From contig DAOOVT010000005.1 of NCBI GenBank assembly GCA_035370405.1, positions 1 through 55,012 on the forward strand: 55,012 bases of DNA, written 5' to 3'. Source of the DNA: UBA5232 sp035370405 (GTDB lineage: Bacteria; Patescibacteriota; Dojkabacteria; SC72). The notes below the pieces were generated by a model, which did not search any database, was not told the DNA's origin, and worked only from the letters and a program-made list of their open reading frames with translations. Positions 8,033-16,008 of this stretch are shown here, piece after piece. A program made the position numbers and the translations under genes. How positions within the stretch are numbered: position 1 is the first letter of the stretch; the number at the start of each line of letters is the position of its first letter.

Positions 8033-8405
8033 CCAATTCTTCTAAATTATTCTCTACTTTTATCAAACAATGTTCTTTTCCTACTTCCTCTAGTCTTTCA
8101 TATTCTGCATTGAATATTGTGTCATCAAACCAAAGGAAGTCTGAGCTAAGATCTATTCCTTCTGTTTTAAGTGTATCCCACTTTGTAGGTTTAACAGTTT
8201 TAAGTTTTCCAAGAATATCTTGTTCTACTACCTGGGATAGGTAGTTTAATGGTCTGTCTGTACTACCATCATGACTATGTGTAGTTAACCAGTAAACATC
8301 TCCATTAGAAATCTCAAATACAAAATCTACAAACTCTCTAAGATATGGCATTGGATTACAATTGTAATCAACTAACACTCCGTCTATATCTAAATATATC
8401 TTCAT
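7995..8405 (-). CDS. Small HAD-superfamily hydrolase-like protein
   Basis: This 136-aa protein starts with the HAD motif I YLDIDGVLVDYN (D6 nucleophile, D8 general acid). VYWLTTHSHDG is a motif II-like strand with threonines, and DFLWFDDTIF near residue 92 can supply the motif IV aspartates. There is no cap domain. It could be a 5' nucleotidase or polynucleotide phosphatase-like enzyme; the substrate is unknown. It overlaps the convergent hydrolase gene by 38 nt, and a TATATT-like box lies close to its start. Confidence 0.75.
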   Translation of the reverse strand: MKIYLDIDGVLVDYNCNPMPYLREFVDFVFEISNGDVYWLTTHSHDGSTDRPLNYLSQVVEQDILGKLKTVKPTKWDTLKTEGIDLSSDFLWFDDTIFNAEYERLEEVGKEHCLIKVENNLEELVTLLKEDLHQGD

Positions 8406-8515
8406 AAGAATATAATAACAGAAAGATTGAAGTTCTGTTATATAATTAAAAGATATTCGTACAAGATTTTGCGAACCCTAATTATTTAGGTTGTATAAAT
8501 TAATAATGATTTAAA

Positions 8516-9016
8516 ATGTTTGGATTTGTAGAAGAACACGCACATATAACTGTTGCTAAAAGTGGTGAAAGACATAAGTGTCTCGGAGGAAAATCTTTAC
8601 TGAAAGATACTGATTATTATGTTAAAGCTTTCAACATAAAGAAAGACTACACTATCTGTAATTATGGCGGAGAACGAGAGTGGCTAATTTGTCCGCAATG
8701 CAACAAGAGACGATTAACATTGTACTTTGCAGGTAATAGCCTAAGGTGTAGATCCTGTACTTGTTTAATTTATTATAAACAAGCAGATTCAAAGTTAGAC
8801 AGAACAATAACACAAGCAATTTATGACTATAACCTAAATAGAGTGAAAGCTGAAAATATACAAAGACCTTTCTACAATGGAAAGCTAACAAAAAGAGCAA
8901 GTAATATACTTAAGAAACTCTATCGTGGTAAGAATGCTATTCATCTTTTATATGCAAATTCAATGGAAATAGAAAATGAAATATATGAGAATATAAGACA
9001 TCTACAAGGGAGATAA
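8516..9016 (+). CDS. Zinc-ribbon protein of mobile-element type
   Basis: In this 166-aa protein a central zinc ribbon is formed by LICPQCNKRRLTLYF and LRCRSCTCLIYYKQ (two CxxC pairs about 20 residues apart, near 61-84). The pattern C-x2-C-x-(K/R)R-x3-LY-F ... CR-x2-C-x3-Y is common in small proteins carried by plasmids and phages and is thought to bind nucleic acid. N-terminal residues 1-55 look like a small beta domain and the C-terminal 70 residues are helical and basic. The 110-bp gap before it shows only an imperfect inverted repeat around 8474-8492 (AACC ... GGTT) and a TATAAA box. Confidence 0.65.
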   Translation: MFGFVEEHAHITVAKSGERHKCLGGKSLLKDTDYYVKAFNIKKDYTICNYGGEREWLICPQCNKRRLTLYFAGNSLRCRSCTCLIYYKQADSKLDRTITQAIYDYNLNRVKAENIQRPFYNGKLTKRASNILKKLYRGKNAIHLLYANSMEIENEIYENIRHLQGR

Positions 9017-9034
9017 TTGAACTACAAAAGGGTA

Positions 9035-9778
9035 TTAATCTGTATAAATTTCTTGATTTAAGACCATATTAGAAAATTCTATCTTAAATTCCCCCATGCT
9101 CCTAGTCCAAACATACAGTTGACCTGTCAAATCTTTCTCTGAGGTACCTGAGAAGGTTTCTCTCTTATCTCCTTGAATAATTGTAACCGTAACAAAGCCA
9201 TTATCATTAACCATCGTGATATGGAACTTTTCTTTAAGGTTAAACTCCGTCCAATCAATATCTCTACCTCCTCCTTGCTTATAAAATCCAATTCCCATAG
9301 AACCATCATTATCATTAACAATAAAAGTACTATCAAGGATAGACTGTTGTCTTTTATTGATGAGGCGAGTACCAAACTCCACTGGGGAATTATCCTTTGA
9401 GATTACATTTATATCTGTAGAAAAAGATCTGAATATCCCCGCTGAACCAACTTTGTATCTCGCCTTACGATCTGTTAATAGTACTTTTCTTTTTATTATT
9501 TTACTTTCCACGAAACCTCGTAAAAATATATTATAGAGGTTCATAAAGAGGAGGATCGTTACTAAAACAAAAGTAATAAAAAGTAGTATCCCGTGTGTAT
9601 TTTTAAATACAAGATCCAATGAGAAATTGGGGTAAATAAGAACAATTGCAAAGAGGAATAGAAAATATACAAAAACACTTTCTCTCCAAGTATTTCCTCC
9701 ACGAAGGAAGTCATTGAAGAGTTTCTGAATCATATTCCATATCCCTATAGGTACATCTTTAACATTCATTCTTATCAA
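9035..9778 (-). CDS. Membrane protein with C-terminal beta-rich domain, unknown function
   Basis: This 247-aa protein has two hydrophobic segments (about 35-55 and 63-88), then about 155 residues that look all-beta, with GSMGIGFYKQGGGRDIDWTEF and a WTRSMGEFKIEFSNM ending. The charge pattern places the C-terminal domain in the cytoplasm if both segments span. No enzyme motif is visible. It faces away from the type IIG restriction gene across an 85-bp gap holding AT-rich promoter-like sequence (TATAAT on the minus strand around 9811). Confidence 0.65.
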   Translation of the reverse strand: MIRMNVKDVPIGIWNMIQKLFNDFLRGGNTWRESVFVYFLFLFAIVLIYPNFSLDLVFKNTHGILLFITFVLVTILLFMNLYNIFLRGFVESKIIKRKVLLTDRKARYKVGSAGIFRSFSTDINVISKDNSPVEFGTRLINKRQQSILDSTFIVNDNDGSMGIGFYKQGGGRDIDWTEFNLKEKFHITMVNDNGFVTVTIIQGDKRETFSGTSEKDLTGQLYVWTRSMGEFKIEFSNMVLNQEIYTD

Positions 9779-9863
9779 GACTAATCTAATAACCTTATTA
9801 TATCATCTTATTGCACTCAATCTTGGTTTAATTATTTTCTTAAACATAGTAAAATAATCCAAC

Positions 9864-12647
9864 ATGGATATAGTAACTAAAGAAACATTTAAGACTAAAG
9901 TACAGAAACTAGTAGAACAATTTTCTGATAATGAGCCGTACTATAAATCCTCCAAATACAAAGAAGATGAATTAAGACAAGAATTTATCAATCCCTTTTT
10001 CAAAGCATTAGGTTGGGATATGGATAATGAACAAGGTTTTGCACCTCAATATAGGGAAGTAATACATGAAGATAGAATAGAGATAGAAGGAAAACCAAAA
10101 GCTCCAGATTATGCATTTAAAGTGGGGAGTGATAGAAAATTCTTTGTAGAAGCAAAAGCATCCTCAGTAAGAGTATTCTCAGAAATAGACCCTGCATTCC
10201 AATTGAGAAGATATGCGTGGAGTGGTCAATTACCAGTATCAATCCTAACAGACTTTGAAGAGTTCTCCATATATGACACAACAATAGAACCAAAGCATAC
10301 AGATAAATCATCTGTAGCTAGAGTTAAATATATTCACTACAAAGACTATATTAAAGAAGCTGATTATCTTTGGGATACATTTTCTAAAGAAGCTATATGG
10401 AAAGGATCGTTTGACAAGTTTGCTAAAAGAGAAAAGAAAGGAAGCCAATTAGTAGATAAATCATTCCTTAAAGAGATTGAACTTTGGAGAGATCTAGTTG
10501 CTAAGGATGTAGCTAGTAATAATAATTTGAGCATCTATGAACTTAACTCTGTTGTACAGAAATTCATAGATAGGATTATATTCTTAAGGATAGCAGAAGA
10601 TAGGGGTGTAGAGTCCTATGAGACCCTTAGAAGTGCTGTAAAGTCTCCAGACACATATTCACAACTCTTAAAGATATTTAGTAGAGCAGATGAGAAATAC
10701 AACAGTAGTTTGTTTGATTTAAAAAAGGATGAGCTATCAACAAAGATTAAAATCTCTGATAAGACATTAGATAGGATATTAAACAATCTTTACTATCCTA
10801 AATCTCCATATGAGTTTTCAGTTATTGGTGTAGATATTCTTGGTAGTGTATATGAGCAGTTCCTAGGAAAGGTAATAAGGCTAACCAAGGGTGGTAATGC
10901 AGTAATAGAGGAAAAACCAGAGGTTAAGAAAGCAGGTGGAGTATATTACACTCCTCAATATATTGTTGATTACATTGTTAAGAATACAGTAGGTGAATTG
11001 GTAAAAGATAAAACTCCAAAGGATGTTGCTAAGCTAAAGATAGTAGATCCTGCTTGTGGTAGTGGTAGCTTCTTAATTGGAGCATATAATTATCTTCTAA
11101 ACTGGCATCATAAATACTATGTAGAAAATGATGTAGAGAAGAATCTTAAAGCAAAGAAACTATTTAAGGATGGAGAGGGTAATTATTTCCTATCTACACA
11201 AGAAAAGAAAGATATATTACTTAACAATATTCATGGTGTAGATATAGATCCTCAGGCAGTTGAGGTTACAAAGCTAAGTTTAGCTTTAAAGATGTTAGAA
11301 GGTGAGAACAGTGAGACTATAAACGCACAGTATAAGTTGTTTGCAGATAGAATACTTCCTGATTTAAGTACAAACATTAAGTGTGGGAATAGTTTAATAG
11401 GTAGTGATTATTATTCAGATAAACAGATTACATTACTTGGTGATGAAGAATTAAGAAAGGTTAATGCTTTTGATTGGGATAAAGAGTTCCCATTGGTATT
11501 TAGATATGGTGGTTTTGATGCTGTGATAGGGAATCCTCCATACGGAGCAGAGTTAACCCAAAATGAAAGAAATTATTTGAGTATTAAATATGACAGTACA
11601 AATCTAGACACTGCAGTTCTATTTATGATTTTAGCTAATAAATTGCTAAAGAAAAATGGGAGGAATTCTTTCATTATTCCTAAGGCATTTACCTATGCAT
11701 CCAACTGGGAAGATATTAGGGGAATTTTACTTCCTGAAATATCTAAGATTGTTGATTGTTCAAAGGTTTGGATAAATGTCAGACTAGAAATGATTATATA
11801 TTTACTGGAAAAGGGGCAATCTTTAAAATCCTATGAGACCTTTAGAAGAGAAGATAATACAATAGCTAAGGTTGGGGACATTAATAAAGACATTTCTAAT
11901 AAGTTTGGATTCATTATCAATGGTATATCTTCAAAAGAACTAAAATTTGGGCTTAAGATTCTTTCTAATGAGAAAAGGCTAAATGATTTTGTTTTTAATC
12001 AAAGAGGAGCAATAATCCAAAATGAGCTTTCCTCAAATGGAGAACTTCCAGTAATAGGAGGAAAGAATATACAGAGATATTTTTCTAATTCTATAGTGAA
12101 AGGCTACATCAGGAAATCAAAAGAAATTGATGATAAAGCATATATCAAGACAGATTCCATACTTGTACAAAGACTTGTAGCTCATATAACAAATCCAAGA
12201 CCTCATATAAAAATCTCTGCAATTACATCTGAATTTGTATTTCCTAAGGAATCTTTGATTGTGGATACAATTAATCAGCTACAAAACAACTCAGAGGTTT
12301 CTTCCTATGTCTTATGTGGAATAATTAATTCTAAACTTATTTCTTGGTATTGTTATAAGTTTATTTTTGCTAATGCTATAAGAACTATGCAGTTTGATAA
12401 CCCAACCACTTCAAGAATACCTATTCCTGAAATTGATGTTGAAAGTAGATTGTATAAAGATATAGACACTTCAGTAAAATCAATCTTGGAGCTAAGAAAA
12501 TCAATAATGCAAAATGAACAAACTGGAGTACAAACAAAAGATTTATCTCAAAGATTGACATACCTTGAACACACAACAGAAGAGAATATTCTTACTCTTT
12601 ATGGATTCAATGAAGAAGAAAAAAGGGAGGTGATGACTTATCTGTAA
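9864..12647 (+). CDS. Type IIG restriction-modification enzyme (fused nuclease, methyltransferase, target recognition)
   Basis: This 927-aa enzyme cuts and N6-adenine-methylates its own target. The N-terminus is a PD-(D/E)xK-like nuclease: P81-D82 in KAPDYAFKV and E96-A-K98 in FFVEAKASS. A helical linker follows, then the methyltransferase: GGVYYTPQYIVDYIV, motif I VDPACGSGSFLIGAY near residue 394, and motif IV GNPPYGAEL near 556. The C-terminal third (about 640-860) should be the target-recognition domain. One protein carries all activities and no separate specificity gene is next to it. It lies in the tRNA-Val island, 50 bp before the first 32-bp repeat. Confidence 0.9.
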   Translation: MDIVTKETFKTKVQKLVEQFSDNEPYYKSSKYKEDELRQEFINPFFKALGWDMDNEQGFAPQYREVIHEDRIEIEGKPKAPDYAFKVGSDRKFFVEAKASSVRVFSEIDPAFQLRRYAWSGQLPVSILTDFEEFSIYDTTIEPKHTDKSSVARVKYIHYKDYIKEADYLWDTFSKEAIWKGSFDKFAKREKKGSQLVDKSFLKEIELWRDLVAKDVASNNNLSIYELNSVVQKFIDRIIFLRIAEDRGVESYETLRSAVKSPDTYSQLLKIFSRADEKYNSSLFDLKKDELSTKIKISDKTLDRILNNLYYPKSPYEFSVIGVDILGSVYEQFLGKVIRLTKGGNAVIEEKPEVKKAGGVYYTPQYIVDYIVKNTVGELVKDKTPKDVAKLKIVDPACGSGSFLIGAYNYLLNWHHKYYVENDVEKNLKAKKLFKDGEGNYFLSTQEKKDILLNNIHGVDIDPQAVEVTKLSLALKMLEGENSETINAQYKLFADRILPDLSTNIKCGNSLIGSDYYSDKQITLLGDEELRKVNAFDWDKEFPLVFRYGGFDAVIGNPPYGAELTQNERNYLSIKYDSTNLDTAVLFMILANKLLKKNGRNSFIIPKAFTYASNWEDIRGILLPEISKIVDCSKVWINVRLEMIIYLLEKGQSLKSYETFRREDNTIAKVGDINKDISNKFGFIINGISSKELKFGLKILSNEKRLNDFVFNQRGAIIQNELSSNGELPVIGGKNIQRYFSNSIVKGYIRKSKEIDDKAYIKTDSILVQRLVAHITNPRPHIKISAITSEFVFPKESLIVDTINQLQNNSEVSSYVLCGIINSKLISWYCYKFIFANAIRTMQFDNPTTSRIPIPEIDVESRLYKDIDTSVKSILELRKSIMQNEQTGVQTKDLSQRLTYLEHTTEENILTLYGFNEEEKREVMTYL

Positions 12648-12697
12648 TATCATTAAACTATTTTAATTCAAAATAGAATACAAATGAATCCTGAATT

Positions 12698-12729
12698 TAA
12701 GTTCCATGCCTGAAAGTGTAGCCCACCAT
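12698..12729 (+). repeat. Island 32-bp repeat, copy A
   Basis: The left half is TAAGTTCCATGCCTGAAA and the right half GTGTAGCCCACCAT. It contains an ATG at 12706 that opens the following ORF as MPESVAHH. The copy is nearly identical to copy C, and its right half resembles the tRNA-Val 3' end. Confidence 0.85.
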
Positions 12730-13371
12730 TACAAATTTCCTGTGTACTTTCCTATGGATATATCAAAACTAAATCTTAAACCTATTTCAGAAGATGAAGT
12801 AATCTCTGTATTTCTTAAAGGAGAAATTAATTCAAAAAGATTCTCACTAGACATTTTAAATGCTATTAGGAAATTAAATACCTCTAAAGATATTCTTCTT
12901 CATCCAGATATTACCAATCCTAAAGAGAATCAGCTCCGGAAAGGGATCTTAGAAAAAACACGATTCTTCTTATCAAGGAAAGGGTTGTTTGAAGGCTTAC
13001 CCGATGATATCAGATGGTACAGGACTGAATATCCCTCAATCTCCTTAGTTAACGATGTTAAGTATATAAACTATGATTACTGGATTGAACTAACAAACGG
13101 TTCAAGATTGCCTAAAGATGCTGTCGGAAAAATCAGAAAGGAACAAAAAGTGTTCAATGTTTCTTATGATAATTTTCTAGAAGCTTCAGAAGCCTTCAAA
13201 AAGAAAAAATCCTTTGATGAAATAATTATTGTTTCGGACAGAACAAGCTGTGTTGTTTTAGAAGGACATTTAAGATTGACTGTATATGCATTAAACAAAG
13301 AAATACTTCCTAATAAAATTTCTGTAATTATTGGAATCTCAGAACATATGAGGGAGTGGGGGAATTTCTAA
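12706..13371 (+). CDS. ParB/sulfiredoxin-fold-like protein in cassette A-B
   Basis: This 221-aa protein has FDEIIIVSDRT followed by VVLEGHLRLTVYAL (about residues 170-200), which resembles the ParB/Srx-type strand plus G-x-x-R loop (GHLR here). Small stand-alone proteins of this kind exist in mobile DNA, and their substrates are mostly unknown. The annotated start lies inside repeat A, so residues 1-8 come from the repeat; an internal Met at residue 17 (MDISKLNLK) is an alternative native start. No Shine-Dalgarno is visible before either. It is the only gene between repeats A and B. Confidence 0.6.
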   Translation: MPESVAHHYKFPVYFPMDISKLNLKPISEDEVISVFLKGEINSKRFSLDILNAIRKLNTSKDILLHPDITNPKENQLRKGILEKTRFFLSRKGLFEGLPDDIRWYRTEYPSISLVNDVKYINYDYWIELTNGSRLPKDAVGKIRKEQKVFNVSYDNFLEASEAFKKKKSFDEIIIVSDRTSCVVLEGHLRLTVYALNKEILPNKISVIIGISEHMREWGNF

Positions 13372-13399
13372 AGGAATAGAACTAGAGTAATCCAATTCT

Positions 13400-13431
13400 T
13401 AAGTTCCATGCCCGAAAGTATATTCCGCCAT
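13400..13431 (+). repeat. Island 32-bp repeat, copy B
   Basis: TAAGTTCCATGCCCGAAAG is followed by a diverged right half (TATATTCCGCCAT). It has the same orientation and length as copy A, 702 bp further right. Confidence 0.8.
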
Positions 13432-13436
13432 TTCCC

Positions 13437-14279
13437 TTATATCCTTGTCCTATTTATTTTCTTCCTATCTTGATGTTGATCTATATGTTTTACATAATAT
13501 CCATCAACTCTCTTTCTATAATCTAAACCATTAGTTTTAAAATATTGAAATATTTCTAAATAGTATTCTGAGGAAATATCTGAAGGTACAATATATCCAT
13601 TTCTTTTCAATTGATTTCTAATATATCTTAATTGATTAAATGTAAAAAGTTTTTTTAATGTATCTAATACATTACTATTCATCTGATTAAAGATATATGT
13701 GATAAAGTCTCTATATAATTCAAACTCTGTTTCTGGGTTGTCTTTCTTTGTTATCCTTAATAGAACAATATCAACATTTGGAATAGGATTAAAATCTTTC
13801 CTGTCAAAATCTTCAGTAACACATAAATCGTAAATAGATGAAAGAATCGTAGCTATTTGTGTGTTTTTATACATTCCTGTATATCTATCACTTGATTCTT
13901 TCTGAACAAATAGATTGGCCTCTACCAATTTTGAATCTATATCTGTAATTTTATTAATAATATCTGAGGTTAAAGAAAATGGTATATTTGCAAACACTTT
14001 GTATTCTTTATTAGGTAGGGTAGAGGTAAGGAAATCTTCATTTTTAAGAGTAACATTATGATTATCTTTGAAAAGTCCCTCTAATCTATTGAAATATCTC
14101 AGATCTAGTTCATATGCTATTACATTATTACAATGTTTTACTAATTCTTTTGTTATTGCTCCTGTACCTGCACCTATATCAATTACAATATCAGAGGGGA
14201 ATAGATTAATAGAGGCTATTATTTCTCTTAGTTTTTCTTTGTTTATATACAAGTTTTGAGTATATTTAATGTCCACCAT
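13437..14279 (-). CDS. Erm/KsgA-family rRNA adenine dimethyltransferase
   Basis: This 280-aa SAM-dependent N6-adenine methyltransferase probably acts on rRNA. Motif I is IDIGAGTGAIT (34-43), the motif II acid is E57 in IAYELD, D82 is in NEDF, and motif IV is NIPF (98-101), the form typical of Erm/KsgA enzymes. It is alone in its cassette rather than in a housekeeping context, so a 23S Erm-like role (macrolide-lincosamide-type self-protection) is likelier than KsgA, but the sequence alone does not decide this. TATAAT on the minus strand at 14286-14291 places transcription start at the ATG. A C-terminal fragment of a paralogue lies at 15715-15870. Confidence 0.85.
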   Translation of the reverse strand: MVDIKYTQNLYINKEKLREIIASINLFPSDIVIDIGAGTGAITKELVKHCNNVIAYELDLRYFNRLEGLFKDNHNVTLKNEDFLTSTLPNKEYKVFANIPFSLTSDIINKITDIDSKLVEANLFVQKESSDRYTGMYKNTQIATILSSIYDLCVTEDFDRKDFNPIPNVDIVLLRITKKDNPETEFELYRDFITYIFNQMNSNVLDTLKKLFTFNQLRYIRNQLKRNGYIVPSDISSEYYLEIFQYFKTNGLDYRKRVDGYYVKHIDQHQDRKKINRTRI

Positions 14280-14318
14280 ATATGAATTATATCATCAGGA
14301 TTAAGAGAAGATGACTTT

Positions 14319-14350
14319 TAAGTTCCATGCCAGAAAGTGTAGCCCACCAT
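14319..14350 (+). repeat. Island 32-bp repeat, copy C
   Basis: TAAGTTCCATGCCAGAAA plus GTGTAGCCCACCAT differs from copy A at one base. The ATG at 14327 opens the interrupted ORF that follows. Confidence 0.85.
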
Positions 14351-14926
14351 CTCCCCTTTATGGAAAAGTTATATCATGGTTCTCATGTTCAAGCACTTAA
14401 AAAAATAAATCCAAAAGAATCTTGATATAATAAACAATATGTATATGCAGTATCAGAGTTAGCATTTGCCCTATTATTTTCTGTTCCTGTAAGAAATTCT
14501 TTTATAGCAAGTTGGGGAAGATTAAAGGATAGTACTCCCTATTTTTGTGAAAAAAGATTAGGAGCATTTGATCTCTTTTATAGTGACAAGCAATGTTCAA
14601 TATATGTTTTAGATGCTAAAGATTTTTTCCAAAAAGAGAACCTATGGAGAGAAGAGTATATATCTGAACATACCGAAAAAGTAGTAGAAGAAATAAAAGT
14701 GGCTGATGTAAAAGAATATCTTTTAGATTTAGAAAAAGAAGGAAAATTCAAACTCATAACTTTTAATGATAGAAAGTTATATTTTCCTAATATAGATGAG
14801 GAAGCTGTAAAAGATGCTATGGAAATGATTAAAAAGTATGGATCAGAAAGTATATTAAAAGCTATTAAAAAGTGAAGACCAGATATTTTGGAAGAAGTTG
14901 AATTAGAATTAGATAAGCAAGAATAA
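14327..14926 (+). pseudogene. ORF with two in-frame TGA codons, ADP-ribosyltransferase-like start
   Basis: One frame runs 199 codons from the repeat's ATG (or 188 from ATG 14360) to TAA 14924, interrupted only by TGA at 14423 and 14873. With X for TGA, the reading is MEKLYHGSHVQALKKINPKE-SX-YNKQYVYAVSELAFALLFS and, near the end, LKAIKK-X-RPDILEEVE. YHGS followed by YVYA-x5-A-x-ALLFS resembles small ART-fold proteins, which usually have a Gly-rich turn where the first X falls. Because neighbouring genes use TGA as stop, it should be broken here. Either two nonsense mutations occurred, or the gene came from a UGA=Gly organism (Gracilibacteria or Absconditabacteria code). Confidence 0.6.
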
Positions 14927-14940
14927 GGTTATTCTATTTC

Positions 14941-14972
14941 TAGGTCCCATGCCTGAAAGTGTATCCCACTAA
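14941..14972 (+). repeat. Island 32-bp repeat, copy D
   Basis: The copy reads TAGGTCCCATGCCTGAAAG with right half TGTATCCCACTAA. It keeps the same orientation, and its reading frame stops at once (MPESVSH). Confidence 0.8.
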
Positions 14973-15036
14973 TATTCAAGATATCTTGTAGAAAGTCTTT
15001 TACAATAGTACAATATGCCAGTTAGCTCTATAAAAA

Positions 15037-15064
15037 GATAATATGTTCTCTTCAACGAAAGGAG
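15037..15064 (+). promoter_or_regulatory. Promoter -10 and ribosome-binding leader shared with the 34-aa peptide gene
   Basis: GATAATATG (-10 region) is followed by CTCTTCAACGAAAGGAG, and the Shine-Dalgarno lies 7 nt before ATG 15072. The block matches 17309-17337 almost base for base apart from a 1-nt indel and three substitutions. Confidence 0.6.
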
Positions 15065-15071
15065 ATAAGAG

Positions 15072-15269
15072 ATGCCTGATAAAGTTAGTCGAGTTCAAAG
15101 TAATGAGGGTAAGGACCCAGGATCAAGTTATCGAGACAACAAGGATGGAACTATTCATGTAACACATCACGACCAAGACACGAGAACCAGCTACGATGTA
15201 AGGTATGGCGAAGATGCTGACAACGAGGATAATGCTCTTCCCAACACTTTGCATACGAGCAAACAGTAA
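15072..15269 (+). CDS. Small 65-aa hydrophilic protein in cassette D-E
   Basis: The protein is polar, acid-rich and without Cys or membrane segments. It contains DNKDGTIHVTHHDQDTRTSYDV, where the charged beta-like repeat is the only visible pattern. It has a strong Shine-Dalgarno (AAAGGAG, 7 nt from ATG) and a strong terminator 32 nt after its stop, so it is a well-formed single-gene transcription unit. Base composition is clearly richer in G+C than its flanks. Its leader is shared with the candidate precursor peptide at 17347, suggesting a common donor or related role. Function unknown. Confidence 0.65.
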   Translation: MPDKVSRVQSNEGKDPGSSYRDNKDGTIHVTHHDQDTRTSYDVRYGEDADNEDNALPNTLHTSKQ

Positions 15270-15301
15270 TTTCTTAGAAATTAATCTTTTTATGAGCTAC
15301 A

Positions 15302-15343
15302 TGTAGGCTCTGCTAATATATCTTTTGAAAAACAGAGCCTACA
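15302..15343 (+). terminator. Rho-independent terminator after the 65-aa gene
   Basis: An 11-bp perfect stem, TGTAGGCTCTG with CAGAGCCTACA, encloses a 20-nt A/T-rich loop and is followed by a T-rich tract ending in TTGTTTTTCTTG. Confidence 0.75.
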
Positions 15344-15374
15344 GCCTTACTTAAATTGTTTTTCTTGATGTTAT

Positions 15375-15725
15375 ATGAAAAAGAATGACGAGTACATTAA
15401 AAAGGCTGAAGAATATATAGATTTCATAATTAAAAGTGATTTAGAAGGAAATAAATTATTAAAAAGAGAGTATCCTGGAGTTATAGAACATGATGATAGT
15501 GATTTAATTATTGCAGAACAAATATATAAAGATCTTAAGAAAATGTGCATAGAGTATAAAAAGGGGTTAGTTGATGATGAAACCATTTCAGAATTCTGTG
15601 CAAATATTATGTATAAAAAATATTCACCCAAAGGAGTAAGTAAAATAGTAGCCGATGAAATTTATGATGCTATGGATTATATTAGTGAATTAAGTTTTCT
15701 TAAAAAGGATTCCACTATTTCCTAG
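15375..15725 (+). CDS. Hypothetical 116-aa helical acidic protein
   Basis: This soluble, almost fully helical, acid-rich protein (MKKNDEYIKKAEEYIDFII start) has single cysteines and no motif I recognise. There is no clear Shine-Dalgarno; the 5' region TTGATGTTATATG is compatible with weak or leaderless initiation. The size, composition and cassette position would fit an antitoxin or immunity protein, but nothing in the sequence proves that. Its last 11 nt overlap the erm-like remnant on the other strand, so the stop codon was probably created by that junction. Confidence 0.6.
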   Translation: MKKNDEYIKKAEEYIDFIIKSDLEGNKLLKREYPGVIEHDDSDLIIAEQIYKDLKKMCIEYKKGLVDDETISEFCANIMYKKYSPKGVSKIVADEIYDAMDYISELSFLKKDSTIS

Positions 15726-15870
15726 TTCTATTAATCTTTTCTCTATCTGAGTGCATATCCATATGTTTTAAATAGTATCCATTTACTCTATTTAAATAAT
15801 CTAAATCATTCTTTTTTAGAATATCGAAATATTCCTTATCTAGCTCATAAGCAATTCTAGAGATTGAGAT
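15715..15870 (-). pseudogene. C-terminal remnant of a second Erm-like methyltransferase
   Basis: The minus strand encodes AYELDKEYFDIL, then NDLDYLNRVNGYYLKHMDMH, then SDREKINRTRK and stop. The Erm-like protein at 13437-14279 ends NGLDYRKRVDGYYVKHIDQH, QDRKKINRTRI, so the two are clearly homologous over about 40 residues. Everything upstream of the C-terminal domain, including the SAM-binding motifs, is gone. The AYELD at the break also resembles motif II (IAYELD) of the intact gene, so an internal deletion is possible. Confidence 0.8.
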
Positions 15871-15888
15871 ATAAAAGACACCCATCCC

Positions 15889-15920
15889 TAAGTCCTATGC
15901 CTAAAAGTGTATCCCACCAA
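15889..15920 (+). repeat. Island 32-bp repeat, copy E
   Basis: TAAGTCCTATGCCTAAAAG with right half TGTATCCCACCAA, in the same orientation. It separates the erm remnant from the radical SAM region. Confidence 0.8.
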
Positions 15921-16008
15921 GTCCTATAGTCTTTATTCTTGTTGGTGTTTACTGTAGAATAGAGCGTTGTGTAGCTCTTTTCAAAAATCCACCAAGGAGA
16001 AAATACCA

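Noticed and set aside
8171..8183. AGTGTATCCCACT matches the right half of repeat D
   Set aside because: It is inside the HAD-like coding region and has no left half; I treat the 13-base match as chance or codon coincidence.
14327..14926. The whole organism uses UGA as glycine
   Set aside because: ileS, aspS, gltX, recA, recJ and other long genes contain no in-frame TGA under the standard code, and tsaE (524), the recombinase (1782) and the 19401 gene end in TGA. A UGA=Gly genome would show many internal TGA codons.
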